A DNA stretch of 64,000 bases from Streptomyces cadmiisoli (GCF_003261055.1 NZ_CP030073.1:8370001-8434000), one strand, 5' to 3'; positions 34,324 through 43,634 are shown, numbered from the stretch's first letter. Notes: generated by a model from the sequence alone, not told the origin. Program-made: numbers and translations.

Positions 34324-35457
34324 ATGAACACTCATTCAGAGGTCCTGGTCGTCGGCGGTGGCATCGGCGGTCTGGCGGTCGCGCACAACCTGGCACGCAG
34401 CGGCTACGGGGTGCGGCTCCTGGAGCGCGCCGACCACTTCGGCGAGGTCGGCGCGGGACTGCAGCTGGCGCCCAACGCCACGCGACTGCTGCGCGACTGG
34501 GGCCTGCTCGACGCGGTCGTCGAACGCGGCGTCCTACCGGACCGACTCGTCCTGCGTGACGCGGTCGACGGCCGGCTGCTGACCAGTCTGGATCTGGGCG
34601 ACGAGTTCCGCCGCCGCTACCAGGCGCCGTACGTCGTGGTGCATCGCAGCGATCTGCACGACGTTCTGCTGACCGCCTGCCGGGAGGCCGGCGTCGAACT
34701 GCTCACCGGACACGAAGTGACCGACGTCCGGCCGCACGCCGATCGCGCGGAGATCATGTGCGCCGACGGCAGCGGCTTCACCGCCGATGTCGCCCTCGGA
34801 CTCGACGGCGTGGACTCCGGCCTGCGCGGCACACTCGTCGCCGACGAGAAGATCGACTCCGGATTCGTCGCCTACCGCGGCACGATGGCGGCCGCCGACG
34901 CGCCCGACACCGTCGACCTGCGCAGCGTCGTCGCCTGGCTGGGACCCGACTGCCATCTGGTGCAGTACCCGCTGCGGCGCGGCGAACTCGTCAACCAGGT
35001 CGCGGTCTTCCGGGTGAACGGCGAACCCGGAGCCCTCGACGCCGTCTTCGCCGCCTGCTGTCCCGCGGTCCGAGCAGGACTCGGCGCGCTGTGGCGGGAC
35101 CGCCACTGGCCGATGACCGACCGACTGCCCACGACCGGCTGGTCACAGGGCCGGCTCGGGATCCTCGGCGACGCCGCGCACCCCATGCTCCAGTACCTGG
35201 CGCAAGGAGCCTGCCAGGCACTCGAGGACGCGCAGGTCTTCACCGACCAGGCCGTGAAGCACTCCGCCGACTGGCCCGCCGCGCTCGAAGCGACCGAGCG
35301 GATCCGAGCGCCACGCACCGCGCGGATCCAGCGCACGGCCCGGGTCTGGGGTGAGATCTGGCACGTCGACGGCACCGCACGACTGCTGCGGAACGAACTG
35401 CTGCGCACCCGCGCAGCCCCCGACCGCTCCCACATCGACTGGCTGTACGGCGTCTGA
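34324..35457 (+). CDS. FAD-dependent 3-hydroxybenzoate 6-hydroxylase
   Basis: A 377-residue group A flavoprotein monooxygenase: FAD loop VLVVGGGIGGLAVAHNL (GxGxxG at residues 11-16), GEVGAGLQLAPNATRLL, NAD(P)H/FAD motif ALGLDGVDSGLR and the ribityl-binding GDAAHPMLQYLAQGACQALEDA. It converts 3-hydroxybenzoate to gentisate, the substrate of the nearby dioxygenase. Salicylate 1-hydroxylases share the fold, but gentisate genes next door favour the 6-hydroxylase reading. It leads a four-gene operon. Confidence 0.85.
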   Translation: MNTHSEVLVVGGGIGGLAVAHNLARSGYGVRLLERADHFGEVGAGLQLAPNATRLLRDWGLLDAVVERGVLPDRLVLRDAVDGRLLTSLDLGDEFRRRYQAPYVVVHRSDLHDVLLTACREAGVELLTGHEVTDVRPHADRAEIMCADGSGFTADVALGLDGVDSGLRGTLVADEKIDSGFVAYRGTMAAADAPDTVDLRSVVAWLGPDCHLVQYPLRRGELVNQVAVFRVNGEPGALDAVFAACCPAVRAGLGALWRDRHWPMTDRLPTTGWSQGRLGILGDAAHPMLQYLAQGACQALEDAQVFTDQAVKHSADWPAALEATERIRAPRTARIQRTARVWGEIWHVDGTARLLRNELLRTRAAPDRSHIDWLYGV

Positions 35458-35475
35458 CGTTCTTCGGAGGTACGC

Positions 35476-36816
35476 GTGAACCAACCAGCCCGCAAGCCCC
35501 TGATCAGTGCCCAGGTCGGCTTGTTCATCGACATGTTCGATGTCTACCTGCCGATCGTGGTGCTGGCTCCGGCCGCGATCTACTTCGAGCCGCACGACAT
35601 CTCCACCGCGGCCAACCGCATCCTGACCGCCGCGGTCTTCGCCGCGACCCTGCTCGGCCGCCCGCTGGGCGCGCTGATATTCGGCCGCCTCAGCGACACA
35701 TCGGGCCGACGACGCGCGACACTCATCTCCCTGGTCGGGTTCGGCCTGACCACCCTCGCCATCGCCACACTGCCGGGATACCAGCAGGCCGGCCTGTTCT
35801 CGATCATCGCGCTGATCGCGCTGCGCTTCATCGACGGCATCTTCCTCGGCGGGCAGTACACGGCGGCGGCCCCCCTGGCCCTGGAGCACGCACCGACCCG
35901 CAAACGCGGACTGTACGGCGCCATCATCATGACCGGCTTCCCGGCGGCCTACTGCTCGATCGCCCTGATCACCCTGGTGCTGCTCCACATCATCCCGGCC
36001 GGTGACATCAACAGCCCCTACGTGACGTGGGGCTGGCGGATCCCGTTCGTCATCGGCGGACTCCTCGCACTCGGCCTGGCGGTCTGGTGCCGGCGCAACC
36101 TGGAGGAGTCCCCGGTCTGGAAGGAACGCAAGCGCGCCGAACATCACCCGCTGCGAGAACTCTTCCAAGGCGCGAACCTCCGCGGATTCCTGCAGATCTT
36201 CACCCAGATGTCCGGGGTGTGGCTGGCGTTCAACATGGTCGGAGCGGTGCTGCCGGGCGTGCTCCAAACCAAGGTGCCGGTCGGCACGATGACGCTGATC
36301 CTCGTCCTCGCGTACGCCACCTTGATTCCCGCCTACCTCCTGGCCGGACAACTGTCCCAACGGATCGGCCGCCGTCCCTTCTTCCTCATACAGGCCGCCA
36401 CCACCACCCTGCTCGCACCCCTGCTGTTCTGGCTGATCGCCGGGGGAAAGGTGTCCGGCACCACCGCGATCGCGTCGGCGACCATCGCGCTGGTGGTCGT
36501 GGTGGTGTCGACCTTCGCCGTGGTGACGACGTACATCATCGAACGCTTCCACACCGGTATCCGATCCAGCGGGTACGGGCTCGGCTACACCGCCGCCGTG
36601 ATCGTCCCGGCGTTCTACGCCTTCTACCAGGAAGGCCTCGCCCGGTTCATGCCGTACGAGCTGACACCGCTCGTCTTTCTCGCCGTCGGCGGGCTGCTGA
36701 TCGGCATCGGTGCCTATGCCGGACCGGAGACCCGCGAAGTCGACCTCCGCGGCACCCCGGCGGTCCAGGACGACACCACCGCGCTGCGCGGTCCCACCGG
36801 TCAGGCAGTCCGGTGA
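35476..36816 (+). CDS. MFS transporter for an aromatic acid (MHS-like)
   Basis: A 446-residue, 12-helix major facilitator with a GTG start and GGAGG five bases upstream. The GRLSDTSGRRRATLIS loop between helices 2 and 3, RFIDGIFLGGQYTAAAPLALEHAP and WGWRIPFVIGG are typical of metabolite:H+ symporters. The early motif LFIDMFDVYLPI resembles aromatic acid carriers. Encoded 18 bases after the hydroxylase, so it probably imports 3-hydroxybenzoate or gentisate. Confidence 0.88.
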   Translation: MNQPARKPLISAQVGLFIDMFDVYLPIVVLAPAAIYFEPHDISTAANRILTAAVFAATLLGRPLGALIFGRLSDTSGRRRATLISLVGFGLTTLAIATLPGYQQAGLFSIIALIALRFIDGIFLGGQYTAAAPLALEHAPTRKRGLYGAIIMTGFPAAYCSIALITLVLLHIIPAGDINSPYVTWGWRIPFVIGGLLALGLAVWCRRNLEESPVWKERKRAEHHPLRELFQGANLRGFLQIFTQMSGVWLAFNMVGAVLPGVLQTKVPVGTMTLILVLAYATLIPAYLLAGQLSQRIGRRPFFLIQAATTTLLAPLLFWLIAGGKVSGTTAIASATIALVVVVVSTFAVVTTYIIERFHTGIRSSGYGLGYTAAVIVPAFYAFYQEGLARFMPYELTPLVFLAVGGLLIGIGAYAGPETREVDLRGTPAVQDDTTALRGPTGQAVR

Positions 36817-36860
36817 CCCCGACGGACCATCGCTCACAGCCGAAGGAGATACTCAGCACC

Positions 36861-37325
36861 ATGATCACTGACGACATGCGGATGATCGTCGAACAGGCGA
36901 TGCTGTCGTTCGTCGCAACGGTCCGCCCGGACGGCGCGCCCAACCTCTCACCCAAGGGATCACTGCGGGTCTACGACGACCAGCATCTGATCTTCATGGA
37001 CATCGCGTCCCCGAACACGATGCGCAACCTGGCCGCCGATCCCCGCGTCGAGGTGAACACGATCGACGTGTTCCGCCGCCGGGGCTACCGGTTCACGGGC
37101 ACCGCGACGATCGTGCCGCCCGGCGCAGCCGCATACGAAGAACTGAAGGACTGGCTGCTCGCGCTCAACGGCCCCGGCTACCCGGCGAACGAGGCTGTCC
37201 TGATCCGGGTCGAGCAGGCCCTCCCGATCCTGTCGCCCGCCTACGACTTCGGCGCCGCCGAGGAGGAGCAGCTCAGGTCCTCCTGGTCGGGACGGTATGC
37301 CGCGGTGCACGGGAGCGGGCGATGA
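36861..37325 (+). CDS. Pyridoxamine 5'-phosphate oxidase-like flavin-binding protein
   Basis: A 154-residue split-barrel protein: MIVEQAMLSFVATVRPDGAPNLSPKG, LIFMDIASPNTMRNLAADPRVEVN and RGYRFTGTATIV form the FMN-binding sheet common to PPOX-like proteins. ATG 36861 has GGAG 12 bases away; GTG 36813, overlapping the transporter stop as GTGA, is a plausible alternative that adds 16 residues. It overlaps the next gene by four bases. Its role in the pathway is unknown; it may reduce quinoid by-products. Confidence 0.78.
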   Translation: MITDDMRMIVEQAMLSFVATVRPDGAPNLSPKGSLRVYDDQHLIFMDIASPNTMRNLAADPRVEVNTIDVFRRRGYRFTGTATIVPPGAAAYEELKDWLLALNGPGYPANEAVLIRVEQALPILSPAYDFGAAEEEQLRSSWSGRYAAVHGSGR

Positions 37326-38296
37326 CACCGACGATGCGGGCGGCGTACATCACCGAACACGGGACTCCCGACGTCATCCGCTATGCGGATCTCCCCGTAC
37401 CGACGCCGGGGCCGACGGACGTGCTGGTCAAGGTGGACATGGTCTCCGTGAACCACGTGGACACCTTCGTCCGCTCGGGTGCCTACGCAACCAGTACGCC
37501 GTTCCCGTTCGTCATCGGCCGCGACCTGGTCGGGACCGTGGCCGGTTCCTCCGTGGCCCGGTTCGCCCCCGGAGACCGCGTATGGAGCAACAGCCTGGGG
37601 CACGCCGGCCGCCAGGGCTCGTTCGCGGAGTACGCGGCCGTGCCCCACGACCGGCTCTATCACCTGCCCGACGGCGTCGACGCGGAACTGGCGGCACCGC
37701 TGCTGCACACGGCGGCGACCGCCCACCTCGCCCTGTTCCGCACCGGCTCGCTGGCTCCCGGGGAGACCGTCCTGATAGCGGGCGCCGGCGGTGGTGTCGG
37801 CAGCGCCCTGGTCCAACTGGCCGCGGCGGCCGGCGCCCGGGTCGTCGCCACCTGCTCTCCCACGGACTTCGAATGGTGCGAGACCTGCGGAGCGGAACAG
37901 GTCTTCGACTACGCCGACCCGGAGCTGAACACCCGGCTGCGCGAGGCCGCGGGTGACGGCTACGACCTGTGGATCGACAACTCGGGCCGCCACGATCTGC
38001 AGACAGCCGTCGCCGCACTCGCCCACGGCGGACGCATCATCGCCCTGGCCGGCATGACGGCCAGGCCCGAACTGCCGATCGGCGCGCTCTACACGAAGGA
38101 CGCCAGTATCCGAGGCTTCGCCATCAGCAACGCCTCCACCGCCGACCTGGCCGACGCCGCACGGCTGGTCAACCACCTTCTGTCCACCAAGCGCCTGGTC
38201 TCCCGCGCCCGTTCCCCCATCCCCCTCTCACAAGCCGCCGAAGCCCACCGGCAGATGGAAGCGGGCGCCCGGGACCGCATCCTGCTCACCGTCTGA
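37322..38296 (+). CDS. Zinc-independent quinone oxidoreductase (MDR superfamily)
   Basis: A 324-residue medium-chain reductase without structural-zinc cysteines: GTPDVIRYADLPVPTPGPTDVLVKV, SVNHVDTFVRSGAY, nucleotide loop VLIAGAGGGVGSALVQLAAAAGA and a zeta-crystallin-like C-terminus with HRQMEAGARDRILLTV. Such enzymes reduce quinones with NADPH. Gentisate autoxidises to benzoquinone acetate-like or quinoid products, so a protective role fits the operon. ATGA overlap with the previous gene; ATG 37334 is a possible alternative start. Confidence 0.88.
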   Translation: MTPTMRAAYITEHGTPDVIRYADLPVPTPGPTDVLVKVDMVSVNHVDTFVRSGAYATSTPFPFVIGRDLVGTVAGSSVARFAPGDRVWSNSLGHAGRQGSFAEYAAVPHDRLYHLPDGVDAELAAPLLHTAATAHLALFRTGSLAPGETVLIAGAGGGVGSALVQLAAAAGARVVATCSPTDFEWCETCGAEQVFDYADPELNTRLREAAGDGYDLWIDNSGRHDLQTAVAALAHGGRIIALAGMTARPELPIGALYTKDASIRGFAISNASTADLADAARLVNHLLSTKRLVSRARSPIPLSQAAEAHRQMEAGARDRILLTV

Positions 38297-38350
38297 ACGA
38301 GCCGGCGGTCACGTTTCGAGGGACCGGAAAGAATGGGGCTCACTGCCTTC

Positions 38351-38376
38351 TGGACCGCGCTCCGGGGCGCGGTCCA
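38351..38376. terminator. Terminator between convergent genes
   Basis: TGGACCGCGC and GCGCGGTCCA form a 10-bp perfect stem with a 6-base loop, 55 bases past the quinone reductase stop and 68 bases before the stop of the opposite gene. Confidence 0.75.
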
Positions 38377-38443
38377 CAGGCGCGGCCGGCCAATGTGACG
38401 GACCGGCCGGGTCCCGACCGGTCACCGCGCGGACAAGAGCGCG

Positions 38444-39235
38444 TCAGCTGCTGTCCTGCGTGACACCGTGGCGGCTCGCGAGGTGCTCGAAGAACTCCTC
38501 CAGCAGGGCGAACAGCCCCGTCACAGCCTGACGGTGCTCGTCTTCGGACCACGGCTCCACCGGCCTGCCCTCGGGAAAGACGACCTGAACGACCTGAGCG
38601 TGCCAGACGAGGTTCTGCCCGGCCTGGTGCGTCTGGGCGAGCCATTCCCGCAGTCCGTTCAGCAGGGCTCCGTCGCAGGCGTGATCGTAGCCGTGGAGGT
38701 AGGCCGTCACCGCGTCGTAGGTGACGCGGCCGACGTACATGCCCGTCCGCTTGGTGAAGCTCTCCCAGAACCTCTGGTGTGATTCGACTTGCCTGACCCT
38801 TTTCCGGGTCCAGGCAGCCGGCAACCGGGACAGGTCGGTTCCCACACCCCACGTCGAGAACGAGATCACCTCCGAGCCCACGCCGAGAGCCGCGAGGAGA
38901 ACGGCCATGCGCTCGCCGTGATCGACGGGTCCGCCTCTTCTGACCCAGACGTACGTACCCGGCGGGTCAGACTCGTGATGGGTGACGACGAAGTCCGTGC
39001 CGTCGAGGGTGAAGAAGGCGGCACGCACCGTACCGTGTCCGTCCCAGGAGTCCTCGACCGTCAACCTCAGCCGCCGAGCGACCGAGTCCAGATCGACCGC
39101 GAGCAGCGCCAGCGATATCAGCGGCTCCGACGCGGCTTGGAACATGGAGCACTGCCGCGCCGGATTGCCCGTACCCACTTCGGTCGAGGACGTCGCAGGC
39201 GCCCAATCGGCATCGGGATCCGGAAGGGTGATCAT
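38444..39235 (-). CDS. Hypothetical protein, two domains, not recognised
   Basis: About 263 residues, soluble. The N-terminal half (VARRLRLTVEDSWDGHGTV, AAFFTLDGTDFVVTHHESDPPGTYVWVRR) looks like a small alpha/beta fold; the C-terminal half (RFWESFTKRTGMYVGRVTYDA, ACDGALLNGLREWLAQTH) is helical. The phrase KRTGMYVGRVTYDAVTAYLHGYDHA recurs in my memory in uncharacterised bacterial proteins linked to immunity or polymorphic toxins, but I cannot support that here. Start ATG 39235 or GTG 39244; neither has a good ribosome binding site. Confidence 0.65.
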   Translation of the reverse strand: MITLPDPDADWAPATSSTEVGTGNPARQCSMFQAASEPLISLALLAVDLDSVARRLRLTVEDSWDGHGTVRAAFFTLDGTDFVVTHHESDPPGTYVWVRRGGPVDHGERMAVLLAALGVGSEVISFSTWGVGTDLSRLPAAWTRKRVRQVESHQRFWESFTKRTGMYVGRVTYDAVTAYLHGYDHACDGALLNGLREWLAQTHQAGQNLVWHAQVVQVVFPEGRPVEPWSEDEHRQAVTGLFALLEEFFEHLASRHGVTQDSS

Positions 39236-39413
39236 CTCGGTCACGCCGCACAGTCAACCAGGCTGCTCAGCGAGTCGCACGATCTCAGCAGAACTGCGTC
39301 CGGCCGCCGTCGTCGGTCAGCCGCCTGCCGGGCACCGGGTCCGTGCCGGGCGCGCGGGCGGCGAGAAGGCGGGGGATACGCGGATCTGGTCCGGGCGCGG
39401 TGATCGGGAGCGG

Positions 39414-41687
39414 TCATGGGGCGAGATGTGCGGCGAGGAACTTCTGGACGGCGGGCAGCACGGCGATGTGGTCGTGGCCCGTGCCGGGGACGGTGTCGAG
39501 TCGCGCGTCGATTCCGTGCGCGATCCAGTTCTCCCGCAGGGCGTTGATGCGGTCGGTGCGGCTGCCGGGCGCCGGGGCGCTTTCGCGTGCGGCGTGGGGC
39601 GGAAGTTCGGCGGTGCCGGTGTCCAGCTCGCCGATGATCAGCTGTATCGGGAGGTCACGCAGAGCGGCCGGGTCCGTTGTGATGCCGAACTGCTCGTCGG
39701 TGTCCGCTGTCCCCTGCCACCAGGTGGTCGTCGGTTCCAGGAGGGTGACGTGGCTGGGCGCGCCGACGGACAGGGACGCCAGCCGGTCGGGATGGAGATA
39801 GGCGAACCGGTGGGCGAACTGGCCCCCGCCGGAGAAGCCGTGCAGGTGGAAGCGGTCGGTGCGTACGTGCCAGCGCGCGGCGGCCTCCTCGACCATGTCC
39901 AGCAGGACCTCGTCGGAGCGGAATCCGGCAGGGGACAGGAGTTTGTAGCTGTCGACGTCGTTGGGGCCGGTGATCCCGGCGGGGAAGAGGGGAGCGAGGA
40001 CGACGCAGTCGTGCCGCTCGGCGAAGCCGGCGAAGGCGTCGCGGAGGGTTTCGACGCGGCGCCGGGTCCCGTGCACGGCGACCAGCAGGGGGCGGGGCGG
40101 GCCGTCGGGGCGGTGGTGCTTCGGAACGTAGAGGCAGTAGGAGAAGCGCGGGTCGCGGGTGAGGGCGAACAGCGCGGTGGGGCCGGTCAGGAAGGACACG
40201 CCGGGGTGGCCGGCGGGCAGGTCCCAGGGGGATATGGGGCGTTCGGCAGTCATGGGGAGTGGTCCGTCGCCCTGAGGAGGTCCGTCAGGATCCACCGGTG
40301 AGGCATCCGGCGACGTCAGTGCCGTGGAGCGGTCGGCCAGGCACACCACGAGGAACACGCCTGCCACGCCGACGAGCAGCCAGGCCAGTCCGTGCAGTGC
40401 GCCGCTGGTGGCGCCGTCGCGGAAGAAGGCGGCGATCGCCGCGGAGGCCAGCAGCGCGCCGAGATACATGAAGGTGCGCAACAGCCCGGCCGACGAGCCC
40501 ATCCGGGCCGGATCCGCCTGCTCGTAGAGGGCGTTCTGGTTGGCCAGGCCGATGAGCCCCTGGGGAATGCCGGCGACCGCGCAGATCACGACGAGCAGCC
40601 AGAGCGGAGTGCGGTCGGTGAGCATGAACAGTGCCGAGCAGGTGAGGAGTTGCGCGGCTGCACCCACGAGGAGTTTTGCGCGTACCCGCCCGCGGCGCCC
40701 GGTGAGGACGGTGACCACGATGGCCGTCGCAGACATCGGCAGCACCAGCAGCCCGGACTGCGCGGGGTTCAGGCCCCGCCCGTCCTGTAACCACTGGGTG
40801 TAGCCGTAGATCAAGGCGTACGACGTGGTGTGGGCGAGGAGTTGCCGTACGAAGGTGGCCAGCAGCGGCGCGTTGCCGCCGAGGACACGCAGGTCGATGA
40901 ACGGATCGCCCGCGCCCAGTTCACGGCGGACGAACACCGCTCCCGCCGCCAGGCCGAGCACCGGAAGGTACCAGTGCCGGGCGACGGGATCCATCAGGAA
41001 GAACATGAACGCGGTGAGGGATCCGGCGAACAACAGCATGCCTGCCGCGTCCGTGCGGATCGTCCCCTTCGAGGGGACCGTACGCGGCAGCCACAGCGCG
41101 CCCAGCACGAGACAGACGAGCGACAGCGGCACATTGATCGCGAAGATCGCCTGCCAGCCGCCGGCGCCGACTAGCAGTCCGCCCAGCGGCGGCCCGGCCA
41201 CGACGATGGCCTGGTTGGAGATCGACAGGGCGGCGAGCACGCCACCCGGGCCCTTCAGGCCGGTGCGTTCGGACTCGGACCTCAGCAGGGACATGGACGC
41301 CGGAAAGGCAGCCGAGGTGCCGAAGCCGAGGAGCACTCGGGAGGCGACCAGTACCCACAGGTTCGGTGCGAGTGCGCCGAGCAGACCCGCGACGCCGACC
41401 GTGGTGGTACCCGCCAGGTAGAGGCGGCGCGGCCCGAACGCGTCGACGAGCCGGCCGACGACCGGCTGGCCGACGGCTGTGGCGAGGTAGAGCCCCGAGA
41501 CGAGCCAGGCTGTCTGCGAGGGCGGAACGCCGAACGCGTGCCCGATCGGAATCAGCGCGACCGCGAGCATCGAGGAGTTGACCGGGTTGAGCGCCGAGCC
41601 GACGAGCAGTGGTGCGACCAGGCGTCGGTCGATGCCGTTCGGACGCGCCGCGCGCGGCCGGCGCAGGCAGCCGGCGCGGCCGGTCAC
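39414..41687 (-). CDS. MFS transporter fused to a C-terminal alpha/beta hydrolase
   Basis: About 757 residues in one frame. Residues 1 to about 455 are a DHA-type drug transporter (PPSQTAWLVSGLYLATAVGQPVVGRLVDAFGPRRLYL, the motif A region). After a linker rich in Asp and Pro, the last 279 residues are an esterase/lipase domain with the nucleophile in HLHGFSGGGQFAHRFAY, Asp in IIGELDTGT and His in GTGHDHIA. An internal ATG at 40253 could start the hydrolase alone, but it has no ribosome binding site. GTG 41687 overlaps the MarR stop as GTGA. Confidence 0.75.
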   Translation of the reverse strand: MTGRAGCLRRPRAARPNGIDRRLVAPLLVGSALNPVNSSMLAVALIPIGHAFGVPPSQTAWLVSGLYLATAVGQPVVGRLVDAFGPRRLYLAGTTTVGVAGLLGALAPNLWVLVASRVLLGFGTSAAFPASMSLLRSESERTGLKGPGGVLAALSISNQAIVVAGPPLGGLLVGAGGWQAIFAINVPLSLVCLVLGALWLPRTVPSKGTIRTDAAGMLLFAGSLTAFMFFLMDPVARHWYLPVLGLAAGAVFVRRELGAGDPFIDLRVLGGNAPLLATFVRQLLAHTTSYALIYGYTQWLQDGRGLNPAQSGLLVLPMSATAIVVTVLTGRRGRVRAKLLVGAAAQLLTCSALFMLTDRTPLWLLVVICAVAGIPQGLIGLANQNALYEQADPARMGSSAGLLRTFMYLGALLASAAIAAFFRDGATSGALHGLAWLLVGVAGVFLVVCLADRSTALTSPDASPVDPDGPPQGDGPLPMTAERPISPWDLPAGHPGVSFLTGPTALFALTRDPRFSYCLYVPKHHRPDGPPRPLLVAVHGTRRRVETLRDAFAGFAERHDCVVLAPLFPAGITGPNDVDSYKLLSPAGFRSDEVLLDMVEEAAARWHVRTDRFHLHGFSGGGQFAHRFAYLHPDRLASLSVGAPSHVTLLEPTTTWWQGTADTDEQFGITTDPAALRDLPIQLIIGELDTGTAELPPHAARESAPAPGSRTDRINALRENWIAHGIDARLDTVPGTGHDHIAVLPAVQKFLAAHLAP

Positions 41688-42163
41688 GCCTGTGCCACCT
41701 TGTCGAGCAGGGCCATGGCTGTGATGACGGCCCGAACCTCCTCCTCGGTGCCGTTTTCCTGCAAGGCGCGGGCGAGCCACGCCTGACGGGCCAGGCGGTC
41801 GCCCTGGCGCCGCTCTCGGCCCCGCTCCGTCAGCGAGACGAGCTGCCGGCGCCCGTCGTGAGGGTCCTGGCTGCGCGTGACGTGTCCCGCCTCTTCCAGG
41901 GCGAGGACGGTCTTGGCCATGGACTGCGGCCGTACGCCCTCGGCGGCGGCGAGATCACTGGCGGAGGCGGCCCCGTTCTTGGCGAGACGCCGCAGCACGG
42001 AGGCCTGCGACGGTGAGAGTTCCCGCTCTGCGCCGGAGGACGGGTCGGGTCCTTCGATGCCTTCCAGGGCCTGCAGTCTGCGGCGGAGGCGACCTGCCAC
42101 CACCCAGATGTCGCCGGCCGCCTGCAAGGCGGCGTCCGTCAGGGGCTGTTGGGCCTCGGTCAT
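41684..42163 (-). CDS. MarR-family regulator
   Basis: A 159-residue winged-helix protein: LSPSQASVLRRLAKNGAASASDLAAAEGV, RPQSMAKTVLALEEAGHVTR and the wing DPHDGRRQLVSLTERGRE with the DxRR motif. Translationally coupled to the MFS-hydrolase gene. A long imperfect inverted repeat starts eight bases upstream of its start codon, so autoregulation of the two-gene operon is likely. Effector unknown, presumably the drug handled by the transporter. Confidence 0.88.
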   Translation of the reverse strand: MTEAQQPLTDAALQAAGDIWVVAGRLRRRLQALEGIEGPDPSSGAERELSPSQASVLRRLAKNGAASASDLAAAEGVRPQSMAKTVLALEEAGHVTRSQDPHDGRRQLVSLTERGRERRQGDRLARQAWLARALQENGTEEEVRAVITAMALLDKVAQA

Positions 42164-42171
42164 GGGCCATA

Positions 42172-42219
42172 CCCTAATTCAACAGCCCAGACTGTTCAAC
42201 CTGGGCTGTCGAATTGGGG
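42172..42219. promoter_or_regulatory. Long inverted-repeat operator of the MarR-MFS operon
   Basis: Arms 42172-42190 and 42201-42219 match at 17 of 19 positions around a 10-base spacer. The inner core is AACAGCCCAG opposite CTGGGCTGTC. TTCAAC occurs again inside the spacer. It ends nine bases before the MarR start codon on the minus strand. Confidence 0.75.
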
Positions 42220-42331
42220 TTACTGTGCCGGCCGACCCGGACGGAGCGCGGTGTCCGGTGAGGGCAGTCTGCTGCAGGGTGATGCGGCCGATGGGGGTTG
42301 GCGGGGTGATATCGCGGGTTGGGCTGGTCGG

Positions 42332-43570
42332 TTACGACGTGATGCGGCCGGTGGCGAAGTACGCCCGGCACACGGTGCCGTCGAAGTCGGTGGCGATCTG
42401 GAGCACCCGGCTGCCGTCGGCCGAGGGCAGGAGCGGGGAGCTGTAGTTCTGGCAGTAGTTCACTTCGGGGTTCGGGACGGTCACCGGCGCGGCGGTCTCA
42501 CTCCATGGCCCGCTGCCGTTCCGCGTGTTGGTGAGGACGGTCCGGCCGCTGCCCGCGGCGGGGGTGCCGTCGCGGTTCAGCAGGCGCTGTCCGATCAGCA
42601 GGATCCGTCCGTCGGGTCCGCCGCCGGGCGTGGGAGCCCAGGCGATGGTCGGGGCGGCACGGAAGTACCTGCCGTCGGCGGTCTCGGGCCGGATCCCGAG
42701 CGAGGCCGGGTCGCCCCAGTTCCAGCCGTCGGCGGAGGTCCGGTAGTGCACCACGCACTGGTACTGGCCGCCGGGATTGCAGATCTCGTAGCTCATGAAG
42801 TAGGTGCCGTTCGGCAGCTTCCGCACCACCGGCATGCCCGGCCGGTCGGGTGCCCAACTGCTCGCCACGGTGTTGTGGTGGCCCTCCCAGCGCACGCCGT
42901 CGTAGGTGCGCGCGGCGACGAGCTTCTGGCTGTGGGCGGAGTCGGTCTCGTCGGCGTAGTGGCAGACCAGCGCGCCGTCGGCGGCCACCGAGAACTCCGG
43001 TTCCCACAGGCCGCCCGTGCCGGTGGCCACGGCGCACGAAGACAGGTAGGTCCATGTGCGGCCCACGTCGTTGCTGCGCCAGATCCGCAGGGCCATACGT
43101 CGGTTCTGCTCGTCCTGGCCCGCGGAGGAGGCCCAGAGCAGTGTGCCCGCGCGCAGGGCGCCCACCTGCCGGGGCAGCTCGAACAGCGTGGCGCAGCACA
43201 GGCCTTGCCCTGACGCGGACTCGGGATCGGAGACTCGGCCGACCTCGCGGAACGTGGCTCCGGAGTCGGTGCTCTCGTGGATGGCGCCGATGCCGTTGTT
43301 GCCGTCGAAGGTGACGGCGCCGGCGAGGACGCGCCCGTTGGCGGCACCGTTGTGGGCGAGTCGGACGGCGCGCGGATACAGGCCGGTTCCCTCCCGCAGC
43401 GGGGTACCTGTCGCTGTGGGGGAGTGCGCAGTTGTTGTTGGACGGCCGGTGGCGGTAGCGGGTCGGGATGCGATGGCGGGGGCGGCGAGGGCCAGGCTCA
43501 GTAAGCCGGTCAGGCTGAGCAGCAGGGCGCGTGCTGGGTGCCGAACGGGTCGGCGGCGCAGGATCGACAC
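42332..43570 (-). CDS. Secreted sialidase-fold protein (BNR/Asp-box repeats)
   Basis: A 412-residue protein with GTG start, AAGGAAGG upstream and a signal peptide ending AAPAIASRP. Asp-box-like repeats STDSGATF, SNDVGRTWTY and SADGWNWGDP mark a six-bladed beta propeller. CYS pairs (GLCCATLF, NPGGQYQC, EVNYCQNY) suggest disulfides outside the cell. Such proteins are exo-sialidases or exo-arabinanases (GH93-like); the catalytic residues cannot be fixed without an alignment. Transcribed alone; a 12-bp palindrome lies upstream. Confidence 0.8.
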   Translation of the reverse strand: MSILRRRPVRHPARALLLSLTGLLSLALAAPAIASRPATATGRPTTTAHSPTATGTPLREGTGLYPRAVRLAHNGAANGRVLAGAVTFDGNNGIGAIHESTDSGATFREVGRVSDPESASGQGLCCATLFELPRQVGALRAGTLLWASSAGQDEQNRRMALRIWRSNDVGRTWTYLSSCAVATGTGGLWEPEFSVAADGALVCHYADETDSAHSQKLVAARTYDGVRWEGHHNTVASSWAPDRPGMPVVRKLPNGTYFMSYEICNPGGQYQCVVHYRTSADGWNWGDPASLGIRPETADGRYFRAAPTIAWAPTPGGGPDGRILLIGQRLLNRDGTPAAGSGRTVLTNTRNGSGPWSETAAPVTVPNPEVNYCQNYSSPLLPSADGSRVLQIATDFDGTVCRAYFATGRITS

Positions 43571-43622
43571 GGCCTTCCTTCCTGTGGGGGCGGGGAATTG
43601 CGCGTCAGGCTAGAGCGGTATG

Positions 43623-43634
43623 TACATCGATGTA
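43623..43634. promoter_or_regulatory. Palindrome upstream of the sialidase-fold gene
   Basis: TACATCGATGTA is a perfect 12-bp palindrome 53 bases upstream of the GTG start, within TGTACATCGATGTAAACA. The shape suits a LacI- or GntR-type sugar regulator. No such regulator is adjacent. Confidence 0.5.
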
